A stretch of DNA of 35,220 nucleotides from Chlorobaculum sp. (GTDB lineage Bacteria; Bacteroidota; Chlorobiia; Chlorobiales; Chlorobiaceae): positions 1 through 35,220 of the forward strand of contig JAAXXD010000017.1 in the NCBI GenBank assembly GCA_013334655.1. Reading direction: 5' to 3'. The notes below the pieces were generated by a model. It worked only from the letters and a program-made list of their open reading frames with translations. It was not told the origin of the DNA and did no database searches. Position numbers and translations under genes: made by a program. How positions within the stretch are numbered: the stretch's first letter is position 1; each line of letters begins with the position of its first letter. Shown here piece after piece: positions 17,558 to 26,319 of the stretch.

Positions 17558-18196
17558 ATGGAACGACTGACCATCGATACGCTGAAAGCGGAAGCGAAAA
17601 CCTTCGGCGAAGCTGAGACCTTACACCATGAACGGAGCCTCTACGGTGTAACCGATGGCAAGGCGGTCGGAACATATCTCGAACACAAATTCCAGCAGTA
17701 CCTCCATACAAAATACGAGTATCTCGAAGGTTCGTCGGCCAAAGGCATCGATTTTCCCGAACTCGGCGTGGACATGAAGGTCACGAGCATCAGGCAGCCG
17801 CAATCCTCATGTCCGTTCAAGAGCGCCCGGCAAAAGGTGTACGGACTTGGCTACTCCCTGCTCGTGTTCGTGTATGAAAAAACGGACGACGAGAACGCGA
17901 AAACCGGCAACCTGAACGTGCTCCACACCATTTTCGTCGATAGCTCCCGCACTGCGGATTTCCAGACCACCTCCGGTCTTCGCCGCATCGTCGAGAACTC
18001 CGGCAACGCAGATGATGTCATTGCGTTCCTGCATGAGCGTTTTCTGCCGATTGACGACATCCAGGCGCAGGAGCTGGCTGAGGAGATTGTCGCGACGCCG
18101 CCTGAACTCGGCTATCTGACCATCTCAAATGCCCTGCACTGGCGGCTTCAATACAGCCGCGTCATCGAGCAGGCGGGACAGGTTTCCGGTCTGTAA
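17558..18196 (+). CDS. Type II restriction endonuclease
   Basis: A 212-residue protein directly upstream of a DNA methyltransferase. I chose ATG 17558; a TTG at 17546 would add four residues. A PD-(D/E)XK nuclease core is visible: Glu near residue 42 (YLEHKFQQYL helix), then KGIDFPELGVDMKVTS, with the Asp of GID, the Asp of VDM and the Lys of MKV as metal ligands and catalytic lysine, followed by the highly conserved SIRQPQSSCPFKSARQK and GYSLLVFVYE. I recall this as a restriction-enzyme family often paired with a methylase like the next gene, but cannot name the recognition site. No stop or frameshift interrupts it. The methyltransferase begins 17 bases downstream and is broken, which is hazardous for the host if this enzyme is active. 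Confidence 0.78.
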   Translation: MERLTIDTLKAEAKTFGEAETLHHERSLYGVTDGKAVGTYLEHKFQQYLHTKYEYLEGSSAKGIDFPELGVDMKVTSIRQPQSSCPFKSARQKVYGLGYSLLVFVYEKTDDENAKTGNLNVLHTIFVDSSRTADFQTTSGLRRIVENSGNADDVIAFLHERFLPIDDIQAQELAEEIVATPPELGYLTISNALHWRLQYSRVIEQAGQVSGL

Positions 18197-18213
18197 CGTA
18201 TTGGGTAACGCTC

Positions 18214-19740
18214 ATGGCCAAATCAAAACAACAAGCCACATTCGTTGATTTTCAGACACCGCTCGATCTTGCCTGGCGAGTCACCGCATTGATCAAAGGT
18301 CACGAATATTCCGACATCCGCACTGTTGTTGAACCGACCTGCGGCCTCGGCAGCTTTCTTCAGGCAAGCGCGGAGTCGTTCGGGACGTCGCCTGTATATT
18401 GGGGTTTCGATGTCAATCCCGAATACGTCAACACCGCTCGCCCCGCGCTGGCACATATGGACTCGATTTCAGGCTACATCGAGCAAAAGGATTTTTACGC
18501 CATCGACTGGAACGCATTCCTGTCAGGACAACCCGGCCCATTTCTGCTCATCGGCAATCCTCCGTGGATCACCAGTGCGGCGATGGGGGCTATCGGCGGC
18601 CAGAACCTGCCTGAAAAGTCGAACTTTCAGAAGCATAACGGCTTTGCCGCAAAGACAGGCAAGGCGAATTTCGACATTTCTGAATGGATGCTCATCAGGC
18701 TGCTCGAAGCGCTTCAGGGCAAGCGGGCGATCATCGCCATGCTCTGCAAAACCGCAACCGCTCGCAAGGTTCTCCGTCACGCATGGCTCAACGGACTCGA
18801 CGCCGGACCATCCTCGTTGCACCTGATAGACGCAACCGCTGAATTCGGCGTATCGGTGGATGCCTGCCTCTTTTACACGCATACCGGATTCCGCGATACG
18901 GAAATGACGGCCACCGTTTATCGCGACCTTTCGTTTGACCAGCCGCTGCAAACGTTCGGATTGTTTTCCGGTGAGCTTGTTTCGGACATTGACGCCTACT
19001 GTGAACTCCATGAGCTGAACGGAATCGAGTACCGCAAATGGCGCTCGGGGGTCAAGCATGACGCCGCGAAGGTCATGGAGTTCACGCGGGAAAACGGCGC
19101 TTTCGTTAACGGGTTTGGTGAGCGGTATGAGCTGGAGGACGATTACCTTTTTCCGTTGCTCAAATCTTCCGACCTGGCAAACGGCAGACTACAGCCCTCG
19201 CGATATGTGTTGCTCACGCAGCGCCGGGTTGCCGACCCGACGGACGAGATCATGACGACCGCCCCCAGAACGTGGCAATAACTGCTCGACCACGCCGCGC
19301 AGCTCGACAAAAGAGGCAGCTCGATCTACGCCAGTCGCCCCCGCTTCTCCGTGTTTGGCATCGGCGACAACTCGTTTGCACCCGCAAAAGTCGCGATTTC
19401 CGGGCTTTACAAGAATCTCCGCTTTCAGGCGCTGTAGAGTGACGAAGGTAAACCGGTCATGGTGGACGACACCTGTTACTTCATCCCTTGCAATTTCGAA
19501 CCGGAAGCCGGGTTTTTTGCAGACCTTCTGAACTCCGAAACAGCGCAGCGCTTCATATCGTCCCTTGTCTTCATGGACTCAAAAAGACCCGTGACCATCG
19601 ACGTACTCAGGCGAATTGACCTCAAAAAGCTGGCGGAACACGAAGGACAAGCGGCGATAGCCGCGGAGTACCTGTCTCTGCCGTCAGTGGAGTCAAACCC
19701 CCAATACCTGCTGGTCTTCGAGGGAAAAGAAAAATATTGA
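18214..19740 (+). pseudogene. Type II DNA methyltransferase (N6-adenine or N4-cytosine), two in-frame stops
   Basis: Modification partner of the upstream restriction enzyme. The first 355 codons give an amino-methyltransferase: SAM-binding motif I EPTCGLGSF (residues 40-48), catalytic motif IV NPPW (115-118), then conserved KANFDISEWML. Order I-IV-C-terminal recognition region fits the gamma class. TAA at 19279-19281 ends the frame after PRTWQ, but the same frame goes on with family-like sequence (RGSSIYASRPRFSVFGIG, then FAPAKVAISGLYKN), meets TAG at 19435-19437, and continues (DDTCYFIPCNFE, DSKRPVTIDVLRRIDL) to TGA at 19740. No frameshift is needed, so two point mutations explain the state. 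The truncated N-terminal product keeps the catalytic motifs but loses about 150 residues likely to be needed for target recognition. Confidence 0.85.
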
Positions 19741-19756
19741 AGCATCATGCAAAAAA

Positions 19757-19783
19757 TCCCGCAAAACCTTTCGGCTTGCGGGA
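19757..19783 (-). terminator. Bidirectional terminator between methyltransferase and aspS
   Basis: TCCCGCAA at 19757-19764 pairs with TTGCGGGA at 19776-19783. On the minus strand the stem is followed by a run of six T, serving aspS; on the plus strand it is followed by GTTTTC. Confidence 0.8.
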
Positions 19784-19821
19784 GTTTTCATTTCCAACCG
19801 ACTCTGCCGGTCACCCGGCTG

Positions 19822-21633
19822 TCACTTTTCCTCTTCAGGCAGCTCCACGCGGATGCACAGCTCCTTGAGCTGCTGGGCGGTGACTTCCGACGGGGCGGAC
19901 ATCATGAGGTCTTGCGCTGACTGGTTCATCGGGAAGGCGATCACTTCGCGGATGTTCTGCTCGTCGCGCAGGATCATCACCAAACGATCAAGGCCGGGAG
20001 CGATGCCGCCGTGGGGCGGTGCGCCGTGCTTGAAGGCTTCGATCATGTGGCCAAAGCGGGCGTCAACCTCCTCTTTCGGGTATCCGGCGATCTCGAAGGC
20101 TTTGTACATGATGTCGGGGCGGTGGTTCCTGATCGCGCCGCTCGAAAGCTCGATGCCGTTGCAAACGATGTCGTACTGGTAGGCAAGGATGTCGAGCGGG
20201 AACTTGCTTTCGAGCGCCTCCATTTCGCCCTGCGGCATCGAGAAGGGGTTGTGCGAGAAGTCGATTTTCTTCGCTTCCTCGTTGTACTCGTACATCGGGA
20301 AATCGACGATCCAGCAGAACGACAGCTCGTCCCTGTCGAGCGGGAAAAGGTCAGCGAAGTAATTTCTCATGCCGCCCATGATCTTGCAGGTCTTCTCCCA
20401 TTTGCCTGCGCCGAAAAATACTACGTCACCGGTCACGATACCGAGCCGCTCTTTCAGCGCGTTCATCTCAGCTTCCGACAGGAACTTCACCACCGGTCCT
20501 TTCGGCCCCTCTTCCCTGAACTGGATGTAGGCCAAGCCCGCCGAACCAAGCTCCTTGGCGCGTTTTTCGGCCTTGTCGTAGAAGAGGCGCGACTCGCCTC
20601 CCATGCCTTTCAGCACCATCGCCTTGACGCAGGAGCCTTCGGCGGTGTTCGAGGCGAACACCTTGAAGCCGGAGTTGACGAACAGTTCGGTGACGTCCTG
20701 AATCTCCAGCGGAATGCGCAGATCGGGCTTGTCCGAGCCGTAGCGGTTCATCACATCCTTGTAGCTGATGCGCGGGAAGGGGAACTGCGTGATGCGCTTC
20801 CGGGACATCGTTTCGACCAGGTGCTTGAACATCCCTTCGAGAATGACGAACAGGTCGTCCTGCTCGACGAAGGACATTTCGAGATCGATCTGGTAGAACT
20901 CGCCGGGGCTGCGGTCGGCGCGGGCGTCCTCGTCGCGGAAGCACGGCGCGATCTGGAAGTAGCGCGGGAATCCGGCAACCATCAGAAGCTGCTTGAACTG
21001 CTGCGGAGCCTGCGGCAGCGCGTAGAACTTGCCAGGATGCAGGCGGCTCGGCACGAGGAAGTCGCGCGCTCCTTCGGGCGAACTGGAGGTGAGAATCGGC
21101 GTCTGGATTTCGATGAAGTCGAGATCGGTGAGGAATTTCCTGACGGCGGCGGTGAGCTTGCTGCGGAAGATGATGTTCTCGTGCAGCTTTTCGCGGCGAA
21201 GGTCGAGGAAGCGGAACTTGAGGCGCATCTCCTCGGAGGTCGGCATGTCGTCGGCCACCGGGAAGGGCAGCGGATGGGCGTTGCTTTCGATCTGGATCGT
21301 GCTGACCACCACCTCGATAGCGCCGGAGGCGAGCCTCGGGTTGACGGTGGCGTCGGAGCGAAGCACCACCCTGCCCTCGGCGGAGATCACCGATTCGGAG
21401 TGCAGCGTTTCGGCGAGCCTGAACTGGCTTTCGTTTTCAGGCAGCACCACAAGCTGGCAGATGCCGGTGTGATCGCGCAGATCGATGAAAATGAGGCCGC
21501 CGTGGTCGCGGATGCGGTGCACCCAGCCGCCGAGCCTGACCGAGTCCCCCTCCGACTTGCGGTTCAACTGGCCGCAATAGTGTGTTCTGAACCTGTTCTG
21601 CAAACCCGTGGCCGTTGTTGGCTCCTTACTCAT
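19822..21633 (-). CDS. aspS: Aspartate-tRNA ligase, bacterial type
   Basis: Class II aminoacyl-tRNA synthetase that charges tRNA-Asp (possibly also tRNA-Asn in organisms that use the amidotransferase route). The 603-residue length is normal for the bacterial type. Order: OB-fold anticodon-binding domain about 18-115 ([19 protein letters not shown]), motif 1 about 155-185, motif 2 with [10 protein letters not shown] at 232-241, the bacterial GAD insertion about 300-430, and motif 3 with PGLDRL at 546-551. All catalytic signatures are intact. It starts at ATG 21633 and is monocistronic, ending in a clear terminator. A very long open frame antisense to it (20011-21639) is only a GC-bias shadow. 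Confidence 0.97.
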   Translation of the reverse strand: MSKEPTTATGLQNRFRTHYCGQLNRKSEGDSVRLGGWVHRIRDHGGLIFIDLRDHTGICQLVVLPENESQFRLAETLHSESVISAEGRVVLRSDATVNPRLASGAIEVVVSTIQIESNAHPLPFPVADDMPTSEEMRLKFRFLDLRREKLHENIIFRSKLTAAVRKFLTDLDFIEIQTPILTSSSPEGARDFLVPSRLHPGKFYALPQAPQQFKQLLMVAGFPRYFQIAPCFRDEDARADRSPGEFYQIDLEMSFVEQDDLFVILEGMFKHLVETMSRKRITQFPFPRISYKDVMNRYGSDKPDLRIPLEIQDVTELFVNSGFKVFASNTAEGSCVKAMVLKGMGGESRLFYDKAEKRAKELGSAGLAYIQFREEGPKGPVVKFLSEAEMNALKERLGIVTGDVVFFGAGKWEKTCKIMGGMRNYFADLFPLDRDELSFCWIVDFPMYEYNEEAKKIDFSHNPFSMPQGEMEALESKFPLDILAYQYDIVCNGIELSSGAIRNHRPDIMYKAFEIAGYPKEEVDARFGHMIEAFKHGAPPHGGIAPGLDRLVMILRDEQNIREVIAFPMNQSAQDLMMSAPSEVTAQQLKELCIRVELPEEEK

Positions 21634-22046
21634 ATATAAATTATGACCCGTTTTGAAAGCCCCTGAGGACTTGTAGTGAATAAATGACAGAATCCCGACA
21701 GTAGCCGGGACTGTAAATCATGACCCTGAATATCGGGAATTTCCGCCAAAATCTGAAATCCCGGATCAAGGCGCGGGGTTAAAATGTGGCGGAGGATGTC
21801 TGCCGATGGCGCTGTCAGATGCGTCGCGCGGGAGGGCTTGCTCGAATGGCAATTATTTGAGGAAGCGGAAGAGGATTTATTTGAAAATCAGGCGTAATCA
21901 TTGTACATATAATGTATGAGCCATACTGTCGAGCTTATTTTGTCCCTTTTTCGAGACGTATCCATGTTTCCGTTTATGAATTTTGCTTGAATGAAAATTA
22001 ATGTCATAGGTTTTTATAAATATTAAAAGTATTCAAAGGAATTTAG
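21634..22046. other. Intergenic region between aspS and the DUF4238 gene
   Basis: About 410 bases between divergently read genes. A GC-rich half next to aspS changes sharply near 21850-21900 into AT-rich DNA that continues through the DUF4238 gene, marking a composition boundary. A 37-codon frame (21784-21897) ending LLEWQLFEEAEEDLFENQA looks protein-like and may be a gene remnant. A small TCCCG/CGGGA hairpin at 21693-21710 has no T tract. Confidence 0.4.
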
Positions 22047-23150
22047 ATGGCTACAAATAAAAACCAGCATTTTGTTCCGAGGTGTTATTTAAAAGAATTT
22101 ACCCATCGATCTGAAGGAACGACCATTAATCTTTTTAATATCGACAGAAAAAAAACCATTTCTAATGCTCCAGTAAAAAATCAATGTTCAAAAGATTATT
22201 TTTACGGAAAAGATGAATTTTTAGAAAACGTGATTCAGCTCCTTGAGGGAACTTATGCATCTACATTGCAACAATTATTATCAAGTTTATCTCCAGCTCT
22301 AAACAATAATCAAATATTTATCCTTAAACGTTTTTTGCTATTTCAATATCTTAGAACTGAAGCTGCGTCAAAGCTAACGGTTGAAATATCAGCAAGCATG
22401 AATGAAGTTACTGGAAATAGTGGATATTATTTTAATTTAGAAATAAAAAAAGCTGTTCTTATGGCGATGAGAGATTATGTTACGAATATAAAGATTATAG
22501 ATGACTTGAAAATCTGCATTGTGCAAAACAAAACAGATATTCCATTTATAACTTCTGATGATCCAGTCGTGCTTTCAAATAAGTGGCATCTTAATGACAT
22601 CCGGACAAAACTAAGATCTTTTGGTTTAAGAACATGTGGTGCCTTATTATTTCTCCCCATTACACCAAAGCTCATGTGCTTGGCATATGATGGCGATGTA
22701 TATCATATTGCTCATAAAAACTGCTGGACAAGTATTTTGGACATTAACGACGTAATCGCCTTTAATGAACAACAGATATTAAATTGTAGGGCAAATTTAT
22801 TTTTTAAAGATATTGATCACCATTCCTTTGTGGAAAAATCATTTAATGAAACCTCTGCTAATAGGCCCCAAATTAGGCATCGCTTACACTATGCCGTATT
22901 GGATATGACTATGGGTGATTATTCTCGTTATAAAGTTGTTGATCCAAAGACTGTCGGAGAACACAAAGAAGCAATAATAAATATTGAAACAATTCATGCT
23001 CATCCCAGCTCTTGGCCGAGCATAATAGGCTGGAAAAAAAGAGGTACTGTATATACCAATGGAAGTGCCCTTGGATATATAAGAAAATATCACATTCTTT
23101 CTGAACATAAAGGCTTCTATAAAGAATCTATAATACCTCAAAAACGATGA
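22047..23150 (+). CDS. DUF4238-family protein
   Basis: A 367-residue protein with the DUF4238 N-terminal hallmark (NQHFVPRCYLKEF at residues 6-18). Also visible are a KDYFYG segment after about 50 residues, a helical FILKRFLLFQYLRTEAA stretch, and PFITSDDPVVL followed by LLFLPITPKLMCLAYDG, both recurrent in the family. No signal peptide or membrane segment. The function of DUF4238 is not established; members are sporadic, often on mobile or defence-rich DNA. This gene is very AT-rich against a GC-rich chromosome, with a sharp composition change just upstream, which indicates recent transfer. It is 72 bases from the 3' end of the antitoxin gene, convergent with it. No operon partner is evident. 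Confidence 0.8.
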   Translation: MATNKNQHFVPRCYLKEFTHRSEGTTINLFNIDRKKTISNAPVKNQCSKDYFYGKDEFLENVIQLLEGTYASTLQQLLSSLSPALNNNQIFILKRFLLFQYLRTEAASKLTVEISASMNEVTGNSGYYFNLEIKKAVLMAMRDYVTNIKIIDDLKICIVQNKTDIPFITSDDPVVLSNKWHLNDIRTKLRSFGLRTCGALLFLPITPKLMCLAYDGDVYHIAHKNCWTSILDINDVIAFNEQQILNCRANLFFKDIDHHSFVEKSFNETSANRPQIRHRLHYAVLDMTMGDYSRYKVVDPKTVGEHKEAIINIETIHAHPSSWPSIIGWKKRGTVYTNGSALGYIRKYHILSEHKGFYKESIIPQKR

Positions 23151-23221
23151 AATTAAAAATGACTGAAAAGCTTTGTGGAATATCCTGAAAACGATGAGTT
23201 CGTCACCGATAGACCGATTAT

Positions 23222-23509
23222 TTACTCCTCCAACTCAATGCGAAATTTCTTTCCGAGCACTGTCGCTGCGCGAGAAAGCGTTGTCAGCGTCAGGCTGGTA
23301 TCGGTCTCATCGAGCAACCGGTTCAAGGCGGCGCGGCTGGTGCGCATTTTTTTTGCCATTGCTGACTTGGTAAGCTTTTGCGCTTTCATCTCCTGATCGA
23401 TCTGCCAGGCGATCACCCGTTTGATCGCGACCGCGTTCGCATCATCCAGAAGCCCTTCCTCCTGAAGAAAATCATCGAAACTGCTGCTGATATTTTCAGC
23501 TTTCATCAT
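23222..23509 (-). CDS. Antitoxin, XRE/HTH type (HigA-like)
   Basis: A 95-residue DNA-binding antitoxin. After a 30-residue acidic N-terminus comes a helix-turn-helix of the Cro/CI type: LTKSAMAKKMRTSRAALNRLLDE near residues 46-68, followed by LTLTTLSRAATVLGKKFRIEL. It would neutralise the RelE/HigB-like toxin encoded immediately upstream and repress their shared promoter. Its ATG overlaps the toxin stop (TTATGATGA), the usual translational coupling in host-inhibition systems with the toxin first. Its frame is intact even though the toxin frame is broken. An intact antitoxin beside a dead toxin is a common decay stage, and it can act against related toxins elsewhere in the genome. Confidence 0.85.
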   Translation of the reverse strand: MMKAENISSSFDDFLQEEGLLDDANAVAIKRVIAWQIDQEMKAQKLTKSAMAKKMRTSRAALNRLLDETDTSLTLTTLSRAATVLGKKFRIELEE

Positions 23510-23841
23510 AAACTCCTGAGTCTTTTCATTGCCAGTTGCAAGTCAGATTGTGGCGTTGACTGTGATTTTTTGATGAATCTGTGCAAAAGAACAATCACAT
23601 TATTTGATACAGCGAACAACACTCTGGCGATACGGTCATGCAGGTGAATGCGTATCTCCTATAAACTTTTGTCCAGCTTCCGAACCAACGGTATGCCGAA
23701 AGGTAAACCATACTGGACGGTCTTGATATCTTCGCCGATGATCTTCCGTTCAGCAGGCGGTAATTCCTTCAACTATTCCCGACCAGGCTCATTGCCAGAA
23801 TCGCTTCTGAAAAACCGGACTTCGAGTTTCGGTGCGTTCAT
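23506..23841 (-). pseudogene. RelE/HigB-like toxin (phage Gp49-like family), two amber codons
   Basis: Read through two stops, the minus-strand frame from ATG 23841 gives a full 111-residue Gp49-like toxin: MNAPKLEVRFFRSDSG, LKELPPAERKIIGEDIKTVQ, LPFGIPLVRKL, EIRIHLHDRIARVLFAV, LLHRFIKKSQSTP. Family members are ribosome-dependent mRNA interferases. TAG at 23773-23775 (codon 23, after GRE) and TAG at 23659-23661 (codon 61, after KSL) fall exactly where relatives have Trp (REWLK and LWE), so both arise from TGG to TAG. There is no frameshift. The longest uninterrupted piece (50 codons) lacks N-terminal core strands, so the toxin should be inactive unless amber codons are read through. Confidence 0.85.
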
Positions 23842-24284
23842 GATCGAATGTATCAAAATCAGTACATCAAAAAAAGTATCAACATGGAAACAAAAAATCC
23901 CATAAGACGCGGACGCCCTATGGGATTAATTAGTTACACCTATCAATACACCAGCTCGCCGCCAAACTCGGTGATCAGATACCGCACAACCTCATGGGTT
24001 TCCAAGAGTTCCTTGATGAACATCGTGCTGTTTTACAACTGAAAACGGATGCACTCATCGCTGGGCTAACTGCCTCTGGCTGAGTTCGTGCGGCTGTATT
24101 ATCAACAGTCACTGGCTGCGGCTTCTTGAGGTGTCCACTTTTTTTGTTGCAAGGTCACGAGGCACAGCGCCGTGTCGAAGAAGTTCGGACTCAGAAACCT
24201 TTATACTTAAACTGTTTTGGTATCCAGATGCAGAAAAAATACATTGAGCTATTGCCGTGATTTTCAATCCAGCGACCCGATTCC
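23842..24284. other. Gene-free region with decayed coding debris
   Basis: About 440 bases upstream of the toxin and of the ClC gene. On the minus strand a 26-codon frame (about 24024 to 23947) reads FIKELLETHEVVRYLITEFGGELVY and ends before a good terminator, like the C-terminus of a lost gene. On the plus strand a short run PLAEFVRLYYQQSLAAAS near 24072-24130 resembles the end of a transposase, but is too short to assign. The area appears to be a graveyard of small insertions. Confidence 0.4.
23896..23927 (-). terminator. Intrinsic terminator upstream of the toxin-antitoxin pair
   Basis: AATCCCATA at 23896-23904 pairs with TATGGGATT at 23919-23927. On the minus strand the stem leads into six T and then GTTT. 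It must end a minus-strand transcript from a gene that is now reduced to debris around 23947-24024. Confidence 0.65.
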
Positions 24285-26174
24285 ATGAGCAGGCCTTTTA
24301 TGAACAACCACCTCAGGCGGCGTATTGCCGTCTTGAGTTATCTCATCCTGCGCAAGAGCCGGTATTTCAAGGGGACGTCGCAGGAGTTCGTTCGCATGAC
24401 GTGGGCTTCATTTCTGGCCCAGCTCAACCTCAATCAGGATATTCCTTTTCTGCTCGTCGCGGTTTTTGTTGGACTGGTCACGGGCCTGGTCGCCATTTTG
24501 TTCCATGACGCCATCAAGATCATCAGCTCCTATCTTTTCTACGGCACGACCGCGCTCGGGTTGCCGACCGTCAACAACTACCTTCGGATCTTGCTGCTTC
24601 CGCTGATTCCCGCTCTCGGCGGTCTGATTGTCGGGCTGTACAATGCCTTTGTCGTCAAGGCGAAGCCGGAGCACGGCTTGCCCTCGGTCATCAAGGCGGT
24701 GGCGCAGAAAAATGGCAAAATTCCCATCAGAAACTGGATCCACAAAACCATCACCTCAGTGGTGAGCATCGGCACTGGTGGAGGCGGAGGACGCGAAGCG
24801 CCTATCGCGCAGGTGGGCGCTTCGATCGGCTCGACCGTCGCGCAGTTGCTCAATTTTTCGCCCGGCAGGACCCGGACGCTGCTCGGATGCGGTACGGCGG
24901 CGGGGCTTGCCGCGGTGTTCAACGCGCCTATCGGCGGCGTGATGTTCGCTGTCGAGGTGATTCTCGGCGATTTCAGCGTTCGCACCTTCAGTCCCATCGT
25001 GGTTGCCGCCGTGGTGGGCACGGTGCTGTCGAGAAGCTATCTCGGCAACTATCCCACCTTTCTGGTGACGAAATACAGCCTCGTCTCCAATACCGAGCTT
25101 GCTTTTTACTTCATTCTTGGCGTACTTGCGGGCCTCTCGGCGGCACTGTTCATCCGAACGTTTTACGCCATCGAAGCGCAGTTGAAGAAGATCGAGCAGC
25201 GCTTTCGCATTCCCGCGTGGGCCATGCCAGCCTTCGGCGGCTTTTTGTGCGGCCTCGTGAGCATGTGGGTTCCGGAGCTGTACGGCTTCAGCTACGAGGC
25301 CATCAACAAGGCGCTGATGGGCAAGGAGACATGGACGAACATGTTCGCCATCTACCTGCTCAAACCGGTGGTGGCGGCGCTTACGGTCGGCTCCGGCGGA
25401 TCGGGAGGCATGTTCGCGCCGTCGATGAAGATGGGCGCGATGCTCGGCGGCATGTTCGGCAAGGTTGTCAACGACTTTTGCCCGACGATCACCGCCGCGT
25501 CGGGAGCCTACGCGCTGGTCGGCATGGGGGCTGTGACGGCTGGCATCATGCGCGCGCCGCTGACGGTCATCCTGATCCTGTTCGAGGTTACCGGCCAGTA
25601 CGAGATCGTGCTGCCGATCATGTTCGCAGCGGTTACGTCGGCGCTGGTGGCGCGGATGGCGTATCCCTACACCATGGAGACCTATGTGCTTGAAAAGGAG
25701 AACGTGCGCGTCGGCTTCGGCATCGCGCTGACCATCGCCGGAAATATCAGCGTGCTCGACATCATGCAGCGCAAGTTCGCCCGGTTTTTCAACACCACCG
25801 AGGTTGAGGCGATCATCGACGCCTTTCACAACACCCGGGACTCTCACTTTTTCGTCACGACGCCCGACGGCGTATTTATCGGCATCATCGGACTCGACGA
25901 GATGAGCCTCGTCTTGAAGGAGGGCGCTTTTCCCGCCATGATCGCCGACGATCTGGTCAAGAAGAATGTCACCATGCTCTACGACACCTCGAAGCTCGAC
26001 GAAGCGCTCAAGATTTTCGAAATCTCCGAATACTCGACGCTTCCGGTCGTCGAACACAATACCGGCAAACTTCTCGGTATTCTCAAGCAGGACGAGGCAT
26101 TCTCCTATTACCGTAAACAGATGAACCTCATCGGCGAGGAGAGTGGTGAGCCTGCAAGCCGGAAAACGGTGTGA
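24285..26174 (+). CDS. ClC-family chloride channel/transporter with CBS domains
   Basis: A 629-residue integral membrane protein of the ClC family. Ten or more hydrophobic segments span residues about 52-465. Family motifs seen: GTGGGGGREAPIAQ with the gating glutamate Glu171, VFNAPIGGVMFAVE, and SGGSGGMFAPSM. The usual GSGIP selectivity motif is changed to EHGLPSV near residue 130, as in some CBS-bearing bacterial members, so ion selectivity is uncertain. The C-terminal 150 residues form a CBS pair (VLDIMQRKF... to STLPVVEHNTGKLLGIL), which often binds adenine nucleotides to gate transport. ATG 24285 is used; an in-frame ATG at 24300 would drop five residues. GC-rich core composition; transcribed alone. 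Confidence 0.92.
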   Translation: MSRPFMNNHLRRRIAVLSYLILRKSRYFKGTSQEFVRMTWASFLAQLNLNQDIPFLLVAVFVGLVTGLVAILFHDAIKIISSYLFYGTTALGLPTVNNYLRILLLPLIPALGGLIVGLYNAFVVKAKPEHGLPSVIKAVAQKNGKIPIRNWIHKTITSVVSIGTGGGGGREAPIAQVGASIGSTVAQLLNFSPGRTRTLLGCGTAAGLAAVFNAPIGGVMFAVEVILGDFSVRTFSPIVVAAVVGTVLSRSYLGNYPTFLVTKYSLVSNTELAFYFILGVLAGLSAALFIRTFYAIEAQLKKIEQRFRIPAWAMPAFGGFLCGLVSMWVPELYGFSYEAINKALMGKETWTNMFAIYLLKPVVAALTVGSGGSGGMFAPSMKMGAMLGGMFGKVVNDFCPTITAASGAYALVGMGAVTAGIMRAPLTVILILFEVTGQYEIVLPIMFAAVTSALVARMAYPYTMETYVLEKENVRVGFGIALTIAGNISVLDIMQRKFARFFNTTEVEAIIDAFHNTRDSHFFVTTPDGVFIGIIGLDEMSLVLKEGAFPAMIADDLVKKNVTMLYDTSKLDEALKIFEISEYSTLPVVEHNTGKLLGILKQDEAFSYYRKQMNLIGEESGEPASRKTV

Positions 26175-26319
26175 CCGAATCTCGACGCCTCGTCCGGCGC
26201 TGACGTATTGGTTACAAGAGTAACAAGCCGCTTGTATTTACGGCGGTCGATGCCTATGTTATTTTTGAATTTTCTGGAAGTATCGGGAAGGTAATAAATT
26301 CGCGAAAAGTACCGTTCAG

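Noticed and set aside
20011-21639. 542-codon open frame antisense to aspS
   Set aside because: Low-complexity, Arg/Glu/His-rich shadow of a GC-rich gene; aspS on the other strand has every family motif.
21784-21897. 37-codon frame ending LLEWQLFEEAEEDLFENQA
   Set aside because: Protein-like but too short and without a ribosome-binding site; mentioned only as a possible remnant.
24756-26057. 433-codon open frame antisense to the ClC gene
   Set aside because: His/Arg/Asp-rich translation typical of an antisense shadow; the ClC frame is well supported.
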